Shown one piece after another: positions 17,428 through 26,108 of a DNA stretch of 64,000 nt. The notes below the pieces were generated by a model, which searched no databases, was not told the origin of the DNA, and saw only the letters and a program-made list of their open reading frames with translations. Where the stretch lies: the NCBI GenBank assembly GCA_937138495.1, contig CAKZPE010000085.1:1-64000 (forward strand), in the 5' to 3' direction. Every line of letters starts with the position of its first letter. The first letter of the stretch is position 1. The DNA comes from an uncultured Oceanospirillaceae bacterium (lineage in GTDB: Bacteria > Pseudomonadota > Gammaproteobacteria > Pseudomonadales > Balneatricaceae). The position numbers and the translations under genes are program-made.

Positions 17428-17522
17428 ATTTATATAAAACTGCCCACCCCCTGATAAGGGGTTATACAAGGCTCTCTTCAATGCCAGACAGTTTTGAATC
17501 AGATAAAGCAACTTGCAGCGAG

Positions 17523-17548
17523 ACAGCCCGGCAACCATACCGGGCTGT
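17523..17548 (-). terminator. Hairpin downstream of the succinate-semialdehyde dehydrogenase gene
   Basis: ACAGCCCGG (17523-17531) pairs perfectly with CCGGGCTGT (17540-17548) 13 bases after the stop codon. It lacks a U tract, so it may be a processing hairpin or weak terminator before the hpaH promoter. Confidence 0.5.
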
Positions 17549-17560
17549 GGTCCAGCAGGC

Positions 17561-19021
17561 TTATAACCCGCCCATGCAGATGTACTTTGTTTCCAGGTAA
17601 TCATCCAGACCGTATTTAGAACCTTCACGGCCCTGCCCGGACTCTTTCACCCCACCAAAAGGAATGACCTCAGAACTGATAGCCGTTTCATTCACCCCTA
17701 CCATACCGTACTCGATACCTTCAGACACCCGCCACACGCGGCCAAGGTTCTGGGTATACACGTAAGCCGCCAGGCCGAATTCGGTGTCATTGGCCATTGC
17801 GATTGCTTCTTCTTCCGTTGAGAACCTGAAGACCGGCGCAACCGGGCCAAAGATCTCCTCCCGGAAGACCCGCATGTTCGGATTAACCTTTGTCAGAATG
17901 GTCGGCTCATAGAAGTTGCCCCCCAACTCAGACGGCTTACCGCCGGTGACGACGGTTGCCCCTTCCGCCACAGCATTTTCAACCTTGGCGTGGATATCAT
18001 TCAGAGCCTTTTCGGTAATGACCGGTCCATGAGTGGTGTCTTTATCAAAGCCCTGACCCAGACGGAAGCCGTTTACCGCAGCGGTAAACTTCTCAACGAA
18101 AGCGTCGTAAATACCGTCCTGTACCAGCAGACGGTTAGCACAAATACAGGTCTGGCCGGAGTTTCGGTATTTAGACACCAACGCCCCTTCAACGGCCGCA
18201 TCCAGATCGGCATCATCAAAAATGATCACCGGCGCATTGCCGCCCAGCTCCATTGAGGTACGTTTAACCGTATCCGCACACTGCTTCATCAGCAGCTTAC
18301 CGACAGGTGTTGAACCAGTGAAGGTAACCTTCTTCACCACCGGATTCGAGGTCATTTCACCGCCCACAGCAGCCGCATCGGCACTTGGCAGCACCGCAAA
18401 CAGGCCATCCGGCAAACCGGCACGTTTCGCCAGTTCCGCCAGCGCCAGCGCAGACAACGGAGTCTCTGCTGCCGGCTTCAGCACAATCGCACAACCCACG
18501 GCCAGCGCCGGTGCCACCTTACGGGCAATCATTGCATTCGGAAAATTCCACGGCGTGATGGCCGCAACCACACCCACCGGCTGCTTAATCACCACCCCAC
18601 GGCGGCTGGTCTGCGGGGTCGGAATAATGTCGCCGTATACTCGCTTACCTTCTTCAGCAAACCATTTCAGATAAGAAGCGCCATACGCCACTTCACCGAC
18701 AGACTCGAACAGTGGTTTCCCTTGCTCCAGGGTCATCAGCGCTGCCAGATCCTGCTGATTTTGCAAAATCAGTGCGTGCCACTGTTCCAGTACCGCAGAA
18801 CGCTGGGCGGCCGGCAACGCTTTCCAGCTTTGCATCGCCGTCTCTGCCGCTTCAATTGCCCGGCGGGTTTCCGCCTGGCCCACACTGGCCACATCCGCGA
18901 TTTTCTCGCCGTTCGCCGGGTTATACACCGCAAAACTCTGCCCTTCATCACCGTTCACCCACTCACCGTTAATAAAGGCCTGGGTTTTCAGCAAACTGCT
19001 GTCCTGTAATTCTAAATTCAT
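17561..19021 (-). CDS. gabD: NAD(P)-dependent succinate-semialdehyde dehydrogenase
   Basis: A 486-residue aldehyde dehydrogenase of the GabD/SSADH branch. It has VAAITPWNFPNAMIARKVAPAL, the base Glu in MELGGNAPVIIFDDADLD (about residue 258), the nucleophile Cys in NSGQTCICANRLLVQDG (about 291) and the SSADH-like C-terminus (SEVIPFGGVKESGQGREGSKYG). It converts succinic semialdehyde from HpaI to succinate, closing the pathway to the TCA cycle. A 30-bp palindrome of the HpaR type lies 114 bases upstream, so it is probably induced with the pathway. Confidence 0.92.
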   Translation of the reverse strand: MNLELQDSSLLKTQAFINGEWVNGDEGQSFAVYNPANGEKIADVASVGQAETRRAIEAAETAMQSWKALPAAQRSAVLEQWHALILQNQQDLAALMTLEQGKPLFESVGEVAYGASYLKWFAEEGKRVYGDIIPTPQTSRRGVVIKQPVGVVAAITPWNFPNAMIARKVAPALAVGCAIVLKPAAETPLSALALAELAKRAGLPDGLFAVLPSADAAAVGGEMTSNPVVKKVTFTGSTPVGKLLMKQCADTVKRTSMELGGNAPVIIFDDADLDAAVEGALVSKYRNSGQTCICANRLLVQDGIYDAFVEKFTAAVNGFRLGQGFDKDTTHGPVITEKALNDIHAKVENAVAEGATVVTGGKPSELGGNFYEPTILTKVNPNMRVFREEIFGPVAPVFRFSTEEEAIAMANDTEFGLAAYVYTQNLGRVWRVSEGIEYGMVGVNETAISSEVIPFGGVKESGQGREGSKYGLDDYLETKYICMGGL

Positions 19022-19134
19022 AACTTACCCGCATTGGTTCAATTATTATCCGGGCAGACCGCCTTTAGAGCTTTCTTAATTGCTTTGGCTGTCTGCCGGT
19101 ACACTGATCTGTATTTATTGGAGACTACTCTAAT

Positions 19135-19164
19135 TAAAATTAGTTAACAAGTTAACTAATTTTA
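19135..19164. promoter_or_regulatory. Long perfect palindrome (candidate HpaR operator) upstream of gabD
   Basis: Thirteen-base arms are perfectly complementary around the spacer CAAG; the core is TTAGTTAA-CAAG-TTAACTAA. It is the longest copy of the palindrome in the window and lies between the AEC transporter and gabD. Confidence 0.78.
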
Positions 19165-19197
19165 TACTGTTCATCATAAAGGCGAATAACACCCCGC

Positions 19198-20145
19198 TTA
19201 TGAACTGCCCGCGCCGACCAGCCAGATCATCAGATTAATACTGAAAAATGCTAACAGCGTTGCCGGTAACAACACCGCAGAACACAGCTCGCCCATGTTG
19301 TAACGCAGGCCAAACACCGCATAAATACTGAACATCGGCATACAGGCCAGCACCAGTGCCACCGACTGAAACAACGCCGGCATGGGCGGCATCAGCATAA
19401 TCATCAGCACAATGCACACAGGATGCAGAATCAGTTTGCCGAGCACGATAATAGAAATATCCCCCAGCATACCGGCAGGACGCAGGCCCACCAGCATGCC
19501 ACCAATGGTGAACAGCGCTAAGCCGCCTACCGTCATGGCCAGCATATCTATCGCTTTAGCCACGAATGCCGGTGGCTGCAGGCCGGTCAGCGCACTGGCC
19601 AGCCCGACCCCGATCGACATCACCACCGGATTTTTCAGTAACTGAGGCAACGCTGTCACCAGTGACCGGAAGAAACCGTCCGTATTTTGTTGCCCGGTAT
19701 CGGCCAGCGCCAGCGCCAGCGGCAAGATAAAGAAGTTCTCAACAATCAGCGTCAGTGCAAATGGCACCAGCGCTGCTTCGCCGAACAACTGGAGGATAAT
19801 CGGAAAGCCAATCATCAGGCTGTTAGACAAACTTCCCCCCAGACCAAACATGGCACATTCGGTCAGTGATTTACGCCGTACCCGGGCGATCACAAACAGG
19901 ATCAAAAACGACAGCAGCGATCCCAGCCCGAAAATAAGCAGATAATCGAAGTGCAGAATATCCTGAAACGAACGTGAGCTAAGGGCCTTGAACATGGCGG
20001 CCGGCAAACCGAAATTGATCACAAACCAGCCAAAGGTGCGTATCGCATCCCGGCTGAGATAACCCAGGCGGACAACTAAAAACCCCAGCCCTATCAGCAA
20101 GAATGTAGGGCTGGTAAGAGAAAGAATATAGGTAAAATCCTGCAT
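19198..20145 (-). CDS. AEC-family (auxin efflux carrier-like) permease
   Basis: A 315-residue membrane protein with about ten hydrophobic helices in two halves. The AEC-type N-terminus reads PTFLLIGLGFLVVRLGYL, followed by NFGLPAAMFKAL; FGLGGSLSNSLMIGFPI and AVLLPATLLAFFSINL are also typical. Start at 20145 (MQDFTYILS) is supported by AGGAACC. Family members export or import organic anions such as malate or malonate. It lies between the hydroxylase and gabD in the same direction, so a role in moving a pathway acid is plausible but not proven. Confidence 0.84.
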   Translation of the reverse strand: MQDFTYILSLTSPTFLLIGLGFLVVRLGYLSRDAIRTFGWFVINFGLPAAMFKALSSRSFQDILHFDYLLIFGLGSLLSFLILFVIARVRRKSLTECAMFGLGGSLSNSLMIGFPIILQLFGEAALVPFALTLIVENFFILPLALALADTGQQNTDGFFRSLVTALPQLLKNPVVMSIGVGLASALTGLQPPAFVAKAIDMLAMTVGGLALFTIGGMLVGLRPAGMLGDISIIVLGKLILHPVCIVLMIMLMPPMPALFQSVALVLACMPMFSIYAVFGLRYNMGELCSAVLLPATLLAFFSINLMIWLVGAGSS

Positions 20146-20176
20146 ATCAGAAGGTTCCTGACAATTTACACGACGC

Positions 20177-20208
20177 AAAAACCCGCTGACTCAGACGAGC
20201 CGCGGGCT
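20177..20208 (-). terminator. Intrinsic terminator downstream of the HPA hydroxylase gene
   Basis: On the minus strand AGCCCGC pairs with GCGGGT, followed by TTTTG. It lies between the oxygenase stop codon and the AEC transporter start, so the transporter may need its own promoter or read-through. Confidence 0.65.
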
Positions 20209-20236
20209 TTCGGATAAACAAAGGTACTGCGGTGAA

Positions 20237-21409
20237 TCAGACCATGGTCGGATCCGGCTCCAGTCCCATCAGGGAGCGGCCCAGAATCTGCTTACAAACG
20301 TCATAATCCGTATAGGCATGCGCTGCCGTCATATGGGAGTCGCGGAACAACCGCTGCGCTTCGTTATCACTGAACCAGCAGCTACCACCGGCCACCTCAA
20401 AGACACGGTCTACCGCTTCAATGCACATCTTCACGGCATAGGCCTGATTGGTCCGCCAGAACGCCAGCTGCTCATCACCCGGATACTGCTTAAGTTCACC
20501 CATCTCCTTATGCTCGTCCCAGGTTTTTTCCATGAACGCCCGGGCGGCCGCTACCTGATGCGTGGACTCCGCCAGTCGCATCAGTGCCGGCGTGGCATGC
20601 CCGACTTTGGCACCCGTATAGGCACGCACCCGGTTTTTGGTGATATTGCGGTACACTTCCAGCATCCGTTCAGCAATGCCCAGGCTGATGGCCGCAAACC
20701 CACAGGCAAAGTACGGACGGTACGGCGCGTAAAAGATTTTGCTCTCCGGGTACAGACCAAAGCCCGCAGATTTACCGGTCATCATATCTTTAGCCGCTTC
20801 AATGCGGTGCTCAGGAATAAAAGTATCCGGTTTGACCTTCAGGGTTTTGGTACCGCTGGAACGCATACCGGCGGCATACCAGTCGTCTTCAATCTCATAG
20901 TCATCCCGTGACACCACGCCGAAGCTATAGACCTTCTCGCCGTTCTCGCCATCACGCAGGAACCCCAGAATCGCCCACTCCGCATGGTCACAGCCGGAAC
21001 TCCACTTCATATCGCCGTTAAACAGCACGCCGCCTTCGGTTTCTTTTACCTTACCGAAGGGTGCGATGCTGCTGCTGGCAGTCGCATCCGGGTCTTCACC
21101 CCAGAACTCATCCTGCGCCTGCTTCGAAAACATCGCCATCTGGTGGCTATGGGTTGCCAGCAAGCTGCCCGCCCAGGCGGTTCCGCCACAGGCGCCGGCA
21201 ATCGCAGCAATACAATCCGTCAGCTCCGGCAGGGAAATTTCCAGACCGCCATACGCTTTTGGCTGCAACGCACGGTGGAACTTAACGGATTTAAGTAAGC
21301 GGATATTCTCTTCCGGTACCGTACGGGCTTCTTCAGCCAGAGGGGCATTCTCTGCAATGCGTGGCAGAATTTCCTGAAGCTTGTCGAGTAATGGATTGGG
21401 CCTGTGCAT
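20237..21409 (-). CDS. 4-hydroxyphenylacetate 3-hydroxylase, oxygenase component (C2 type, acyl-CoA dehydrogenase fold)
   Basis: A 390-residue flavin-dependent monooxygenase of the acyl-CoA-dehydrogenase superfamily. It has IAGACGGTAWAGSLLATHSHQMA, SSIAPFGKVKETEGG, FNGDMKWSSGCDHAEWAILG and GMRSSGTKTLKVKPDTFIPE, as in the Acinetobacter baumannii HPA hydroxylase C2 and HsaA-type enzymes. It uses reduced flavin delivered by the reductase at 22901 to hydroxylate HPA to homoprotocatechuate. It is unrelated in fold to HpaB of E. coli. It is divergent from hpaA with a 20-bp palindrome between them. Assignment rests on the C2-like sequence plus the C1-like gene nearby. Confidence 0.88.
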   Translation of the reverse strand: MHRPNPLLDKLQEILPRIAENAPLAEEARTVPEENIRLLKSVKFHRALQPKAYGGLEISLPELTDCIAAIAGACGGTAWAGSLLATHSHQMAMFSKQAQDEFWGEDPDATASSSIAPFGKVKETEGGVLFNGDMKWSSGCDHAEWAILGFLRDGENGEKVYSFGVVSRDDYEIEDDWYAAGMRSSGTKTLKVKPDTFIPEHRIEAAKDMMTGKSAGFGLYPESKIFYAPYRPYFACGFAAISLGIAERMLEVYRNITKNRVRAYTGAKVGHATPALMRLAESTHQVAAARAFMEKTWDEHKEMGELKQYPGDEQLAFWRTNQAYAVKMCIEAVDRVFEVAGGSCWFSDNEAQRLFRDSHMTAAHAYTDYDVCKQILGRSLMGLEPDPTMV

Positions 21410-21749
21410 AATGTCGCTACCTTCACTGTGATTCTTGTTTTAAGCAGCCGCCTCGTTAATCAGTCGCGCTGACTAATAGCGCCAACCAACAGCTGCGTGA
21501 TGATGACAGTTTGCTATGTGACGGTATAAGAGAGAATGGATCTTTCAGTGGCTTTGTTGTACTTTTGATAAGCAATATAACTTAATATATTAAGTTAAAG
21601 GCAACGCCAGCTAGTCAGATGTAATACATAAAAGCTCTATATATCAAATAGTTGAAAACACATAGCAAGGTATATGCGAATCTCACACTTGCACTAATGT
21701 GTAATAACAATAACAGCACTTTTTCACCCAACAGGACTTTTGACCCGTC
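21410..21749. promoter_or_regulatory. Divergent control region between the hydroxylase gene and hpaA
   Basis: This 340-base non-coding stretch holds the palindrome at 21578-21597 and AT-rich promoter-like DNA on both sides. It presumably carries the HpaA activator site for the hydroxylase as well, but I could not pick out an AraC-type direct repeat with confidence. Confidence 0.6.
21578..21597. promoter_or_regulatory. Candidate HpaR operator between hydroxylase gene and hpaA
   Basis: TAACTTAATATATTAAGTTA is a perfect 20-bp palindrome, including its TATA centre. It is the same ACTTAA-N4-TTAAGT form as at hpaH. Confidence 0.72.
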
Positions 21750-22670
21750 ATGAGCCAGACCACCGCCCTTAAAACCCGCCAGAAGGATGCAATCCCCAAC
21801 ATCCATATTGGCCAGGTGTATGATCAGCGCTATATAGAGGCAGACATACACTATGAACGTCTGGAAAACCTGGCGGACTTTTTTGGCCGCAACATGCCGG
21901 TGCATTACCACGACCGTTTTTATCAGCTGCACGTAGTGCTGAGTGGGACGGTGCGGGTTCATCTGGATGAAGTCAGTTACACCGCCCGGGCCCCGATGTT
22001 CTTCCTGACACCGCCCACCGTCCCCCATGCTTTCATCACCGACGACCAGGCAACCGGCCATGTGATCACGGTACGCCAGCAACGGATCTGGGAAATGCTC
22101 GGGGAAATTGACCAGCCCAACAGCCAGGGTGTAATGAGCCAGCCCTTATGTGTAGAGCTAAAAACCAGTGGCAATGGCGCAGCGGCGGACAGAATGCTGC
22201 AGTTACTGGAAATGATGTCCGCCGAAAACAACCCCGACAGTCTGCAACACGCACGGGCCCAGCAAGCCCTGCTGCAACTGGTGTTAATCGACATTTCCCG
22301 GCTGGCGGATCAGGGCCAGCCACAACAGAACACCCAGAAAGAAGATATCCGGGTATTCCACCGTTTTAATGAACTGATCGAAAACCACTTCCGGGAACAT
22401 CTCACACTGACCCACTATGCCGATCAGATAGGCGTCACCGAAGCACGGCTGAATAACATCTGCCGCCGGCTGGCCGGACAGGCGTCAAAGCGGCTGATTA
22501 TGGACCGGCTGATTCAGGAAGCCCGCCGGCTACTGACCTATTCCACCGCCCCGGTAACAGAAATCGGCTATCACCTGGGCTTCAAAGACCCGGCGTACTT
22601 CGCCCGCTTCTTTCGCAGAAATACAGGCGTCACCGCCAGCGAATACCGCGACAAACGTAAAAGCCAGTGA
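21750..22670 (+). CDS. hpaA: AraC-family activator of 4-hydroxyphenylacetate catabolism
   Basis: A 306-residue HpaA-type regulator. The N-terminal cupin (about residues 15-120) contains FFGRNMPVHYHDRFYQLHVV (in two parts), matching HpaA, and is expected to bind HPA. The C-terminal AraC domain (about 205-300) has two helix-turn-helix units: LTHYADQIGVTEARLNNICRR and VTEIGYHLGFKDPAYFARFF. It is divergent from the oxygenase component and upstream of the reductase component, both likely targets. In E. coli W, HpaA activates the hydroxylase genes. Confidence 0.92.
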   Translation: MSQTTALKTRQKDAIPNIHIGQVYDQRYIEADIHYERLENLADFFGRNMPVHYHDRFYQLHVVLSGTVRVHLDEVSYTARAPMFFLTPPTVPHAFITDDQATGHVITVRQQRIWEMLGEIDQPNSQGVMSQPLCVELKTSGNGAAADRMLQLLEMMSAENNPDSLQHARAQQALLQLVLIDISRLADQGQPQQNTQKEDIRVFHRFNELIENHFREHLTLTHYADQIGVTEARLNNICRRLAGQASKRLIMDRLIQEARRLLTYSTAPVTEIGYHLGFKDPAYFARFFRRNTGVTASEYRDKRKSQ

Positions 22671-22900
22671 ATACAGGTGGATACCGGTAAAAAATCTGGT
22701 ATTTTCTGCACCATCGTCAAACAGCGGTCGCATGAAAAGTACCAGTGAAGCCATGGAAAATATATTCATAGATTTCGCAACAGGCCTATAATTTTCTCAG
22801 GCAATGCGTATTCTGGTGCTTTACACAGCCATGCTGACCTGAACAGGTGTCAGCCAGCCACATCAGACCGCCCAACTAACTACAATAATGAGTAATATCT

Positions 22901-23839
22901 ATGTCTGCTTCAGGTTTCGATGCTAAAGATTTTCGCCGCGCACTGGGCCAGTTCCCGACCGGCGTTACCGTGATCACCACACTGGACGAGTCCGGCAATC
23001 CGGTTGGCGTCACCGCCAGCAGTTTCAACTCAGTATCCATTGAGCCGGCTCTGGTTCTGTGGAGCATCGATAAAGGCGCCAACAGCCTGAGTGCTTTTGA
23101 AAATGCCAAACACTTTGCGGTAAACGTACTGGGCCGTGAACAGGTGAGCACCTCTAATAATTTCGCCAGCCGCGGGGAAGACAAGTTCGCCAACGCTGAA
23201 TACCACACCGGCATTGGCGGCGTCCCCCTGCTGGACGATTATGCTGCTCAGTTCGAATGCAACACCTGGGCCGTATATGAAGGCGGCGACCACCTGATTC
23301 TGGTAGGTGAGGTAAAAGAATACCGCCACCACAGTGAAACCGAACCGCTGGTTTTTGCCCGTGGCAGCTATGCGGTGTCCGCGCAGCATCCGGAAATGAT
23401 GCAGAATCAGGCAGAAACCGTGACCGCCCCTGAAAACGACTTTGTCGGTGACTACCTGCTGTATCTGGTGCGTGAAACTTACCAGCGTTTCAGTGCCCAG
23501 CTATACCCTAAACTGAACCATGAGTGTGAAGTGACCCCGGAAGAATGGCGCATTCTGGCCCGAATGGTGAATGAGCCTGAAGTCGCCATTGATCAGTTGA
23601 CTGATCTGGTCATGCAGCCGGAAATCAGCCTGCGCCAGACCGCCGACTGGATGATGGAAAAAGGCCTGATTCAGTACAAAGATAAAGACACCCTGAAAGC
23701 CACCGAATCCGGTGCGGCAATGGCCCGTAAGCTGCAAAAACTGGCGCTTGAAGAAGAAGCAAAACTGCTCAGCGATTTGTCTGCGGAGCAAACTGCCACT
23801 CTGAAAAGCAACCTGAAAAAACTGATCGATAAGCTGTAA
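22901..23839 (+). CDS. 4-hydroxyphenylacetate 3-hydroxylase, flavin reductase component (C1 type, with MarR-like C-terminal domain)
   Basis: A 312-residue NADH:FMN oxidoreductase. Residues 1-160 form the flavin-reductase domain (RRALGQFPTGVTVITT, GVTASSFNSVSIEPALVLWS, FAVNVLGREQ). Residues about 180-312 resemble a MarR-type winged-helix domain (YQRFSAQLYPKL, LTPEEWRIL-like VTPEEWRILARM, ISLRQTADWMMEKGLI). This architecture and length match the C1 reductase of A. baumannii, in which HPA binding to the extra domain stimulates flavin reduction. It supplies reduced flavin to the C2 oxygenase. A perfect GC-rich hairpin follows the stop codon. Confidence 0.92.
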   Translation: MSASGFDAKDFRRALGQFPTGVTVITTLDESGNPVGVTASSFNSVSIEPALVLWSIDKGANSLSAFENAKHFAVNVLGREQVSTSNNFASRGEDKFANAEYHTGIGGVPLLDDYAAQFECNTWAVYEGGDHLILVGEVKEYRHHSETEPLVFARGSYAVSAQHPEMMQNQAETVTAPENDFVGDYLLYLVRETYQRFSAQLYPKLNHECEVTPEEWRILARMVNEPEVAIDQLTDLVMQPEISLRQTADWMMEKGLIQYKDKDTLKATESGAAMARKLQKLALEEEAKLLSDLSAEQTATLKSNLKKLIDKL

Positions 23840-23851
23840 GTGTACTTCTGT

Positions 23852-23871
23852 CCCCCGCCTGCAGGCGGGGG
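23852..23871 (+). terminator. Hairpin downstream of the reductase gene
   Basis: CCCCCGCCT-GC-AGGCGGGGG follows the stop codon by 12 bases and is itself followed by GTGATTTCTT. It is a strong stem with a poor U tract, and probably an intrinsic terminator. Confidence 0.7.
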
Positions 23872-23908
23872 GTGATTTCTTCTGATTGGCCTTGTTTTCC
23901 TGCAATAT

Positions 23909-23924
23909 AGTTAATATGTTAAAT
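23909..23924. promoter_or_regulatory. Candidate HpaR operator upstream of the first LuxR-type gene
   Basis: AGTTAA-TATG-TTAAAT, with a further ATTAACTT half-site just downstream (23927-23934), lies 40 bases before the start codon. Confidence 0.58.
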
Positions 23925-23964
23925 ACATTAACTTATACGCATCTTTGCAGAATACGAGTGCACT

Positions 23965-24669
23965 ATGTCCGCCGCCAGTCCCGTTCCCCATCAGTTTCAA
24001 CACCAGAGTCTTACCCTGATCAGCAGCCTGCTGCCCGTCAGCAATGCGGCATTTTTTCTGGTTGAACCGGGCATGCAGCACCGCGGGGCGGTGATCTTCA
24101 ACGGCTGTCAGGATATTGAAAAACAATACACCCAGAAATACAGCAGCATGGACCCTCTCAGCCCGGACCGCTTCAGAAACACCGCCACCCGGGTGGCAAC
24201 ACTGGATTCTCAGATCGCCCCCCACCTGCTGAAGCAAAGCCGCTATTACCATGAGTTTATGCTGCCCAACGGCCACCGTTACGTGGCTGACATGTTCTTC
24301 CGGCAGGATAAACAGATTGTTGCCATTCTCAGCATTCTGCGGGCAGAGAACCTTGGTAATTTCAGCGCCACTGAACTGGAGTTGCTGAATAATGTGCAGC
24401 CGTTCATGGAATACAGTCTGAACACCGTTTATCTGCCACAGCGTCAACAGGAACGGCAGAGTTTCCATGCGCAGTTTCAGCTCACCGACCGTGAACTGGA
24501 TGTACTGGAACTGCTGATCAGCGGCGCGAATAACAAACAGATTGCCAGTGAGCTGAACCTTGGCCTGGCCACGGTTAAAACCCACTTGCACCACATGTTT
24601 CAGAAGACCGGGGTACAGTCCCGCGCTGAACTGGTCAGCCGCAGCCTGCAGATATTACAGGCCCGCTGA
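23965..24669 (+). CDS. LuxR-type HTH regulator (first of two paralogues)
   Basis: A 234-residue regulator. It has an N-terminal sensor-like region of about 165 residues, with no homoserine-lactone motif that I can recognise. The C-terminal LuxR/GerE helix-turn-helix has two parts: LTDRELDVLELLISGANNKQ and IASELNLGLATVKTHLHHMF. A paralogue with the same length and layout is encoded at 48968; both are preceded by HpaR-like palindromes. It is followed after 98 bases by the phospho-lyase/kinase pair, which it may control. The ligand is unknown. Confidence 0.85.
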   Translation: MSAASPVPHQFQHQSLTLISSLLPVSNAAFFLVEPGMQHRGAVIFNGCQDIEKQYTQKYSSMDPLSPDRFRNTATRVATLDSQIAPHLLKQSRYYHEFMLPNGHRYVADMFFRQDKQIVAILSILRAENLGNFSATELELLNNVQPFMEYSLNTVYLPQRQQERQSFHAQFQLTDRELDVLELLISGANNKQIASELNLGLATVKTHLHHMFQKTGVQSRAELVSRSLQILQAR

Positions 24670-24687
24670 ACAGTACCAATCCTTCGT

Positions 24688-24705
24688 TTCAACCATCTGA
24701 TGGAT
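24688..24705. promoter_or_regulatory. Degenerate copy of the ATCAACC-N4-GGTTGAT palindrome
   Basis: TTCAACCATCTGATGGAT matches the 18-bp palindrome found at 29251 and 51705 in 15 of 18 positions. The left half is nearly intact. It is 63 bases before the phospho-lyase start. Confidence 0.45.
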
Positions 24706-24767
24706 GCAACTTGCAGCCTGTCATCCGGATACTTGTACGCTGATTCAACTGCTTTACGGTATCTGTT

Positions 24768-26108
24768 ATGCAACACTCACATGGCTCTGATGTCGCCCAT
24801 TCAGGCGTCTGCCCACAGGATCTGCTCGCCCGCAGAATTAACGTTCTCGGCCCCCATACACCGCTGTTTTACGATGAACCTTTGCATCTGGTGCGGGGTG
24901 AAGATGTCTGGCTATATGACCACAGCGGTAAACGTTATCTGGACGTATATAACAATGTGCCCCATGTGGGCCATTGTCACCCACGGGTGGCAGAGGCCAT
25001 GTACCGCCAGGCCAGTACCCTGAATGTACATACCCGCTACCTGCACAACAACATCATCGATTACACCGAACGGCTCACGGCGACATTTGCCCCTGAGCTG
25101 AGCATGGCCATGCTGACCTGTACCGGCAGCGAAGCTAACGAGCTCGCGTTGCGGATGGCCCGTCATTACACCGGCGGCCAGGGCATTATCGTCACCGATT
25201 TCGCGTACCACGGTAACACCGAAGCGGTGGCCGAGATCGGCACCGGCTTCATGCCGGAAGCCCGCCATACCAAACGGGTGAAAGCCTTTGCCATTCCCGA
25301 CAGCTACCGGGGCATAGAAGGCGTTTCGCAGGATCAGCTGGCCGCCGCTTATACCGGCCAGATCGACCGGGCCATCGAAGAATTTGCCGCTGAAGGCATA
25401 CCGTTCGCCGGCATGCTGGTATGCCCGGATTTTGCCAATGAAGGCTTGCTGAATGTACCGGAAGGTTTCATGGAAGCCGCCACCGCACTGGTACACAACG
25501 CCGGCGGTCTGTTGATTGCCGATGAAGTACAGGCCGGCTTTGGCCGGACCGGCAAGCACTGGTGGGCCCATCAGTGGTTCAACATCACTCCGGATATCGT
25601 CACGCTTGGCAAACCTATGGGGAACGGACATCCGCTGGCCGGGGTCATTGCCCGCCCGGAACTGATTAACAGCTTCACCAGCCATTCGATGTATTTCAAT
25701 ACTTTTGGCGGCACCCCGGTTTCCTGCGCGGTGGGAATGGCCGTTCTGGATGCCCTTGAAGAAGACAACCTTCTGGCCAATGCCGTCAGTACCGGTGCAT
25801 ACGTGGCCGCCGGTTTACGCAAGCTGCAGCTTAAATACCCGATTATCGGTGAAGTCCGCGACCGGGGGCTGTTTTTTGGCGTGGAACTGGTGACCGATCC
25901 CCAGACCAAAACGCCCGCACCAAAAGCCGCCCGGCGGATCATTAACCTGATGAAACAACAGGGTGTACTGATCAGCGTTATTGGCGTTCATGATTCTATT
26001 CTCAAACTGCGTCCCCCGATGCCCTTCCGGCCGGAACACGCCGATCTGCTGACACATACACTGGATAAAGTATTGAATCAGGTGAGTGAGGAGCTGAGCC
26101 ATGGATAA
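24768..26108 (+). CDS. Class III PLP enzyme, AGXT2L-type amino-alcohol-phosphate phospho-lyase
   Basis: A 446-residue class III aminotransferase-fold protein with the PLP Lys in TLGKPMGNGHPL (about residue 282), LIADEVQAGFGRTGKHWW, and the N-terminal VRGEDVWLYDHSGKRYLDVYNNVPHVGHCHP (in parts). Sequence style is that of the AGXT2L subgroup, whose human members split phosphoethanolamine and 5-phosphohydroxylysine into aldehyde, ammonia and phosphate. Its stop overlaps the start of a kinase gene by 8 bases, and kinase plus phospho-lyase is the diagnostic pairing. An ordinary transaminase role is the alternative. The substrate is unknown; location suggests a beta-hydroxy arylamine (see findings). 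Confidence 0.78.
   Translation: MQHSHGSDVAHSGVCPQDLLARRINVLGPHTPLFYDEPLHLVRGEDVWLYDHSGKRYLDVYNNVPHVGHCHPRVAEAMYRQASTLNVHTRYLHNNIIDYTERLTATFAPELSMAMLTCTGSEANELALRMARHYTGGQGIIVTDFAYHGNTEAVAEIGTGFMPEARHTKRVKAFAIPDSYRGIEGVSQDQLAAAYTGQIDRAIEEFAAEGIPFAGMLVCPDFANEGLLNVPEGFMEAATALVHNAGGLLIADEVQAGFGRTGKHWWAHQWFNITPDIVTLGKPMGNGHPLAGVIARPELINSFTSHSMYFNTFGGTPVSCAVGMAVLDALEEDNLLANAVSTGAYVAAGLRKLQLKYPIIGEVRDRGLFFGVELVTDPQTKTPAPKAARRIINLMKQQGVLISVIGVHDSILKLRPPMPFRPEHADLLTHTLDKVLNQVSEELSHG

Noticed and set aside
17446..17463. CCCC-TGATAA-GGGG inverted repeat near the hpaH operators
   Set aside because: Short stem and no U tract in a good position. Too weak to call beside the stronger hairpin at 17523.
24912..25685. 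A 257-codon minus-strand frame opposite the phospho-lyase gene
   Set aside because: The plus strand encodes a class III PLP enzyme with all motifs. The antisense frame has no family features.
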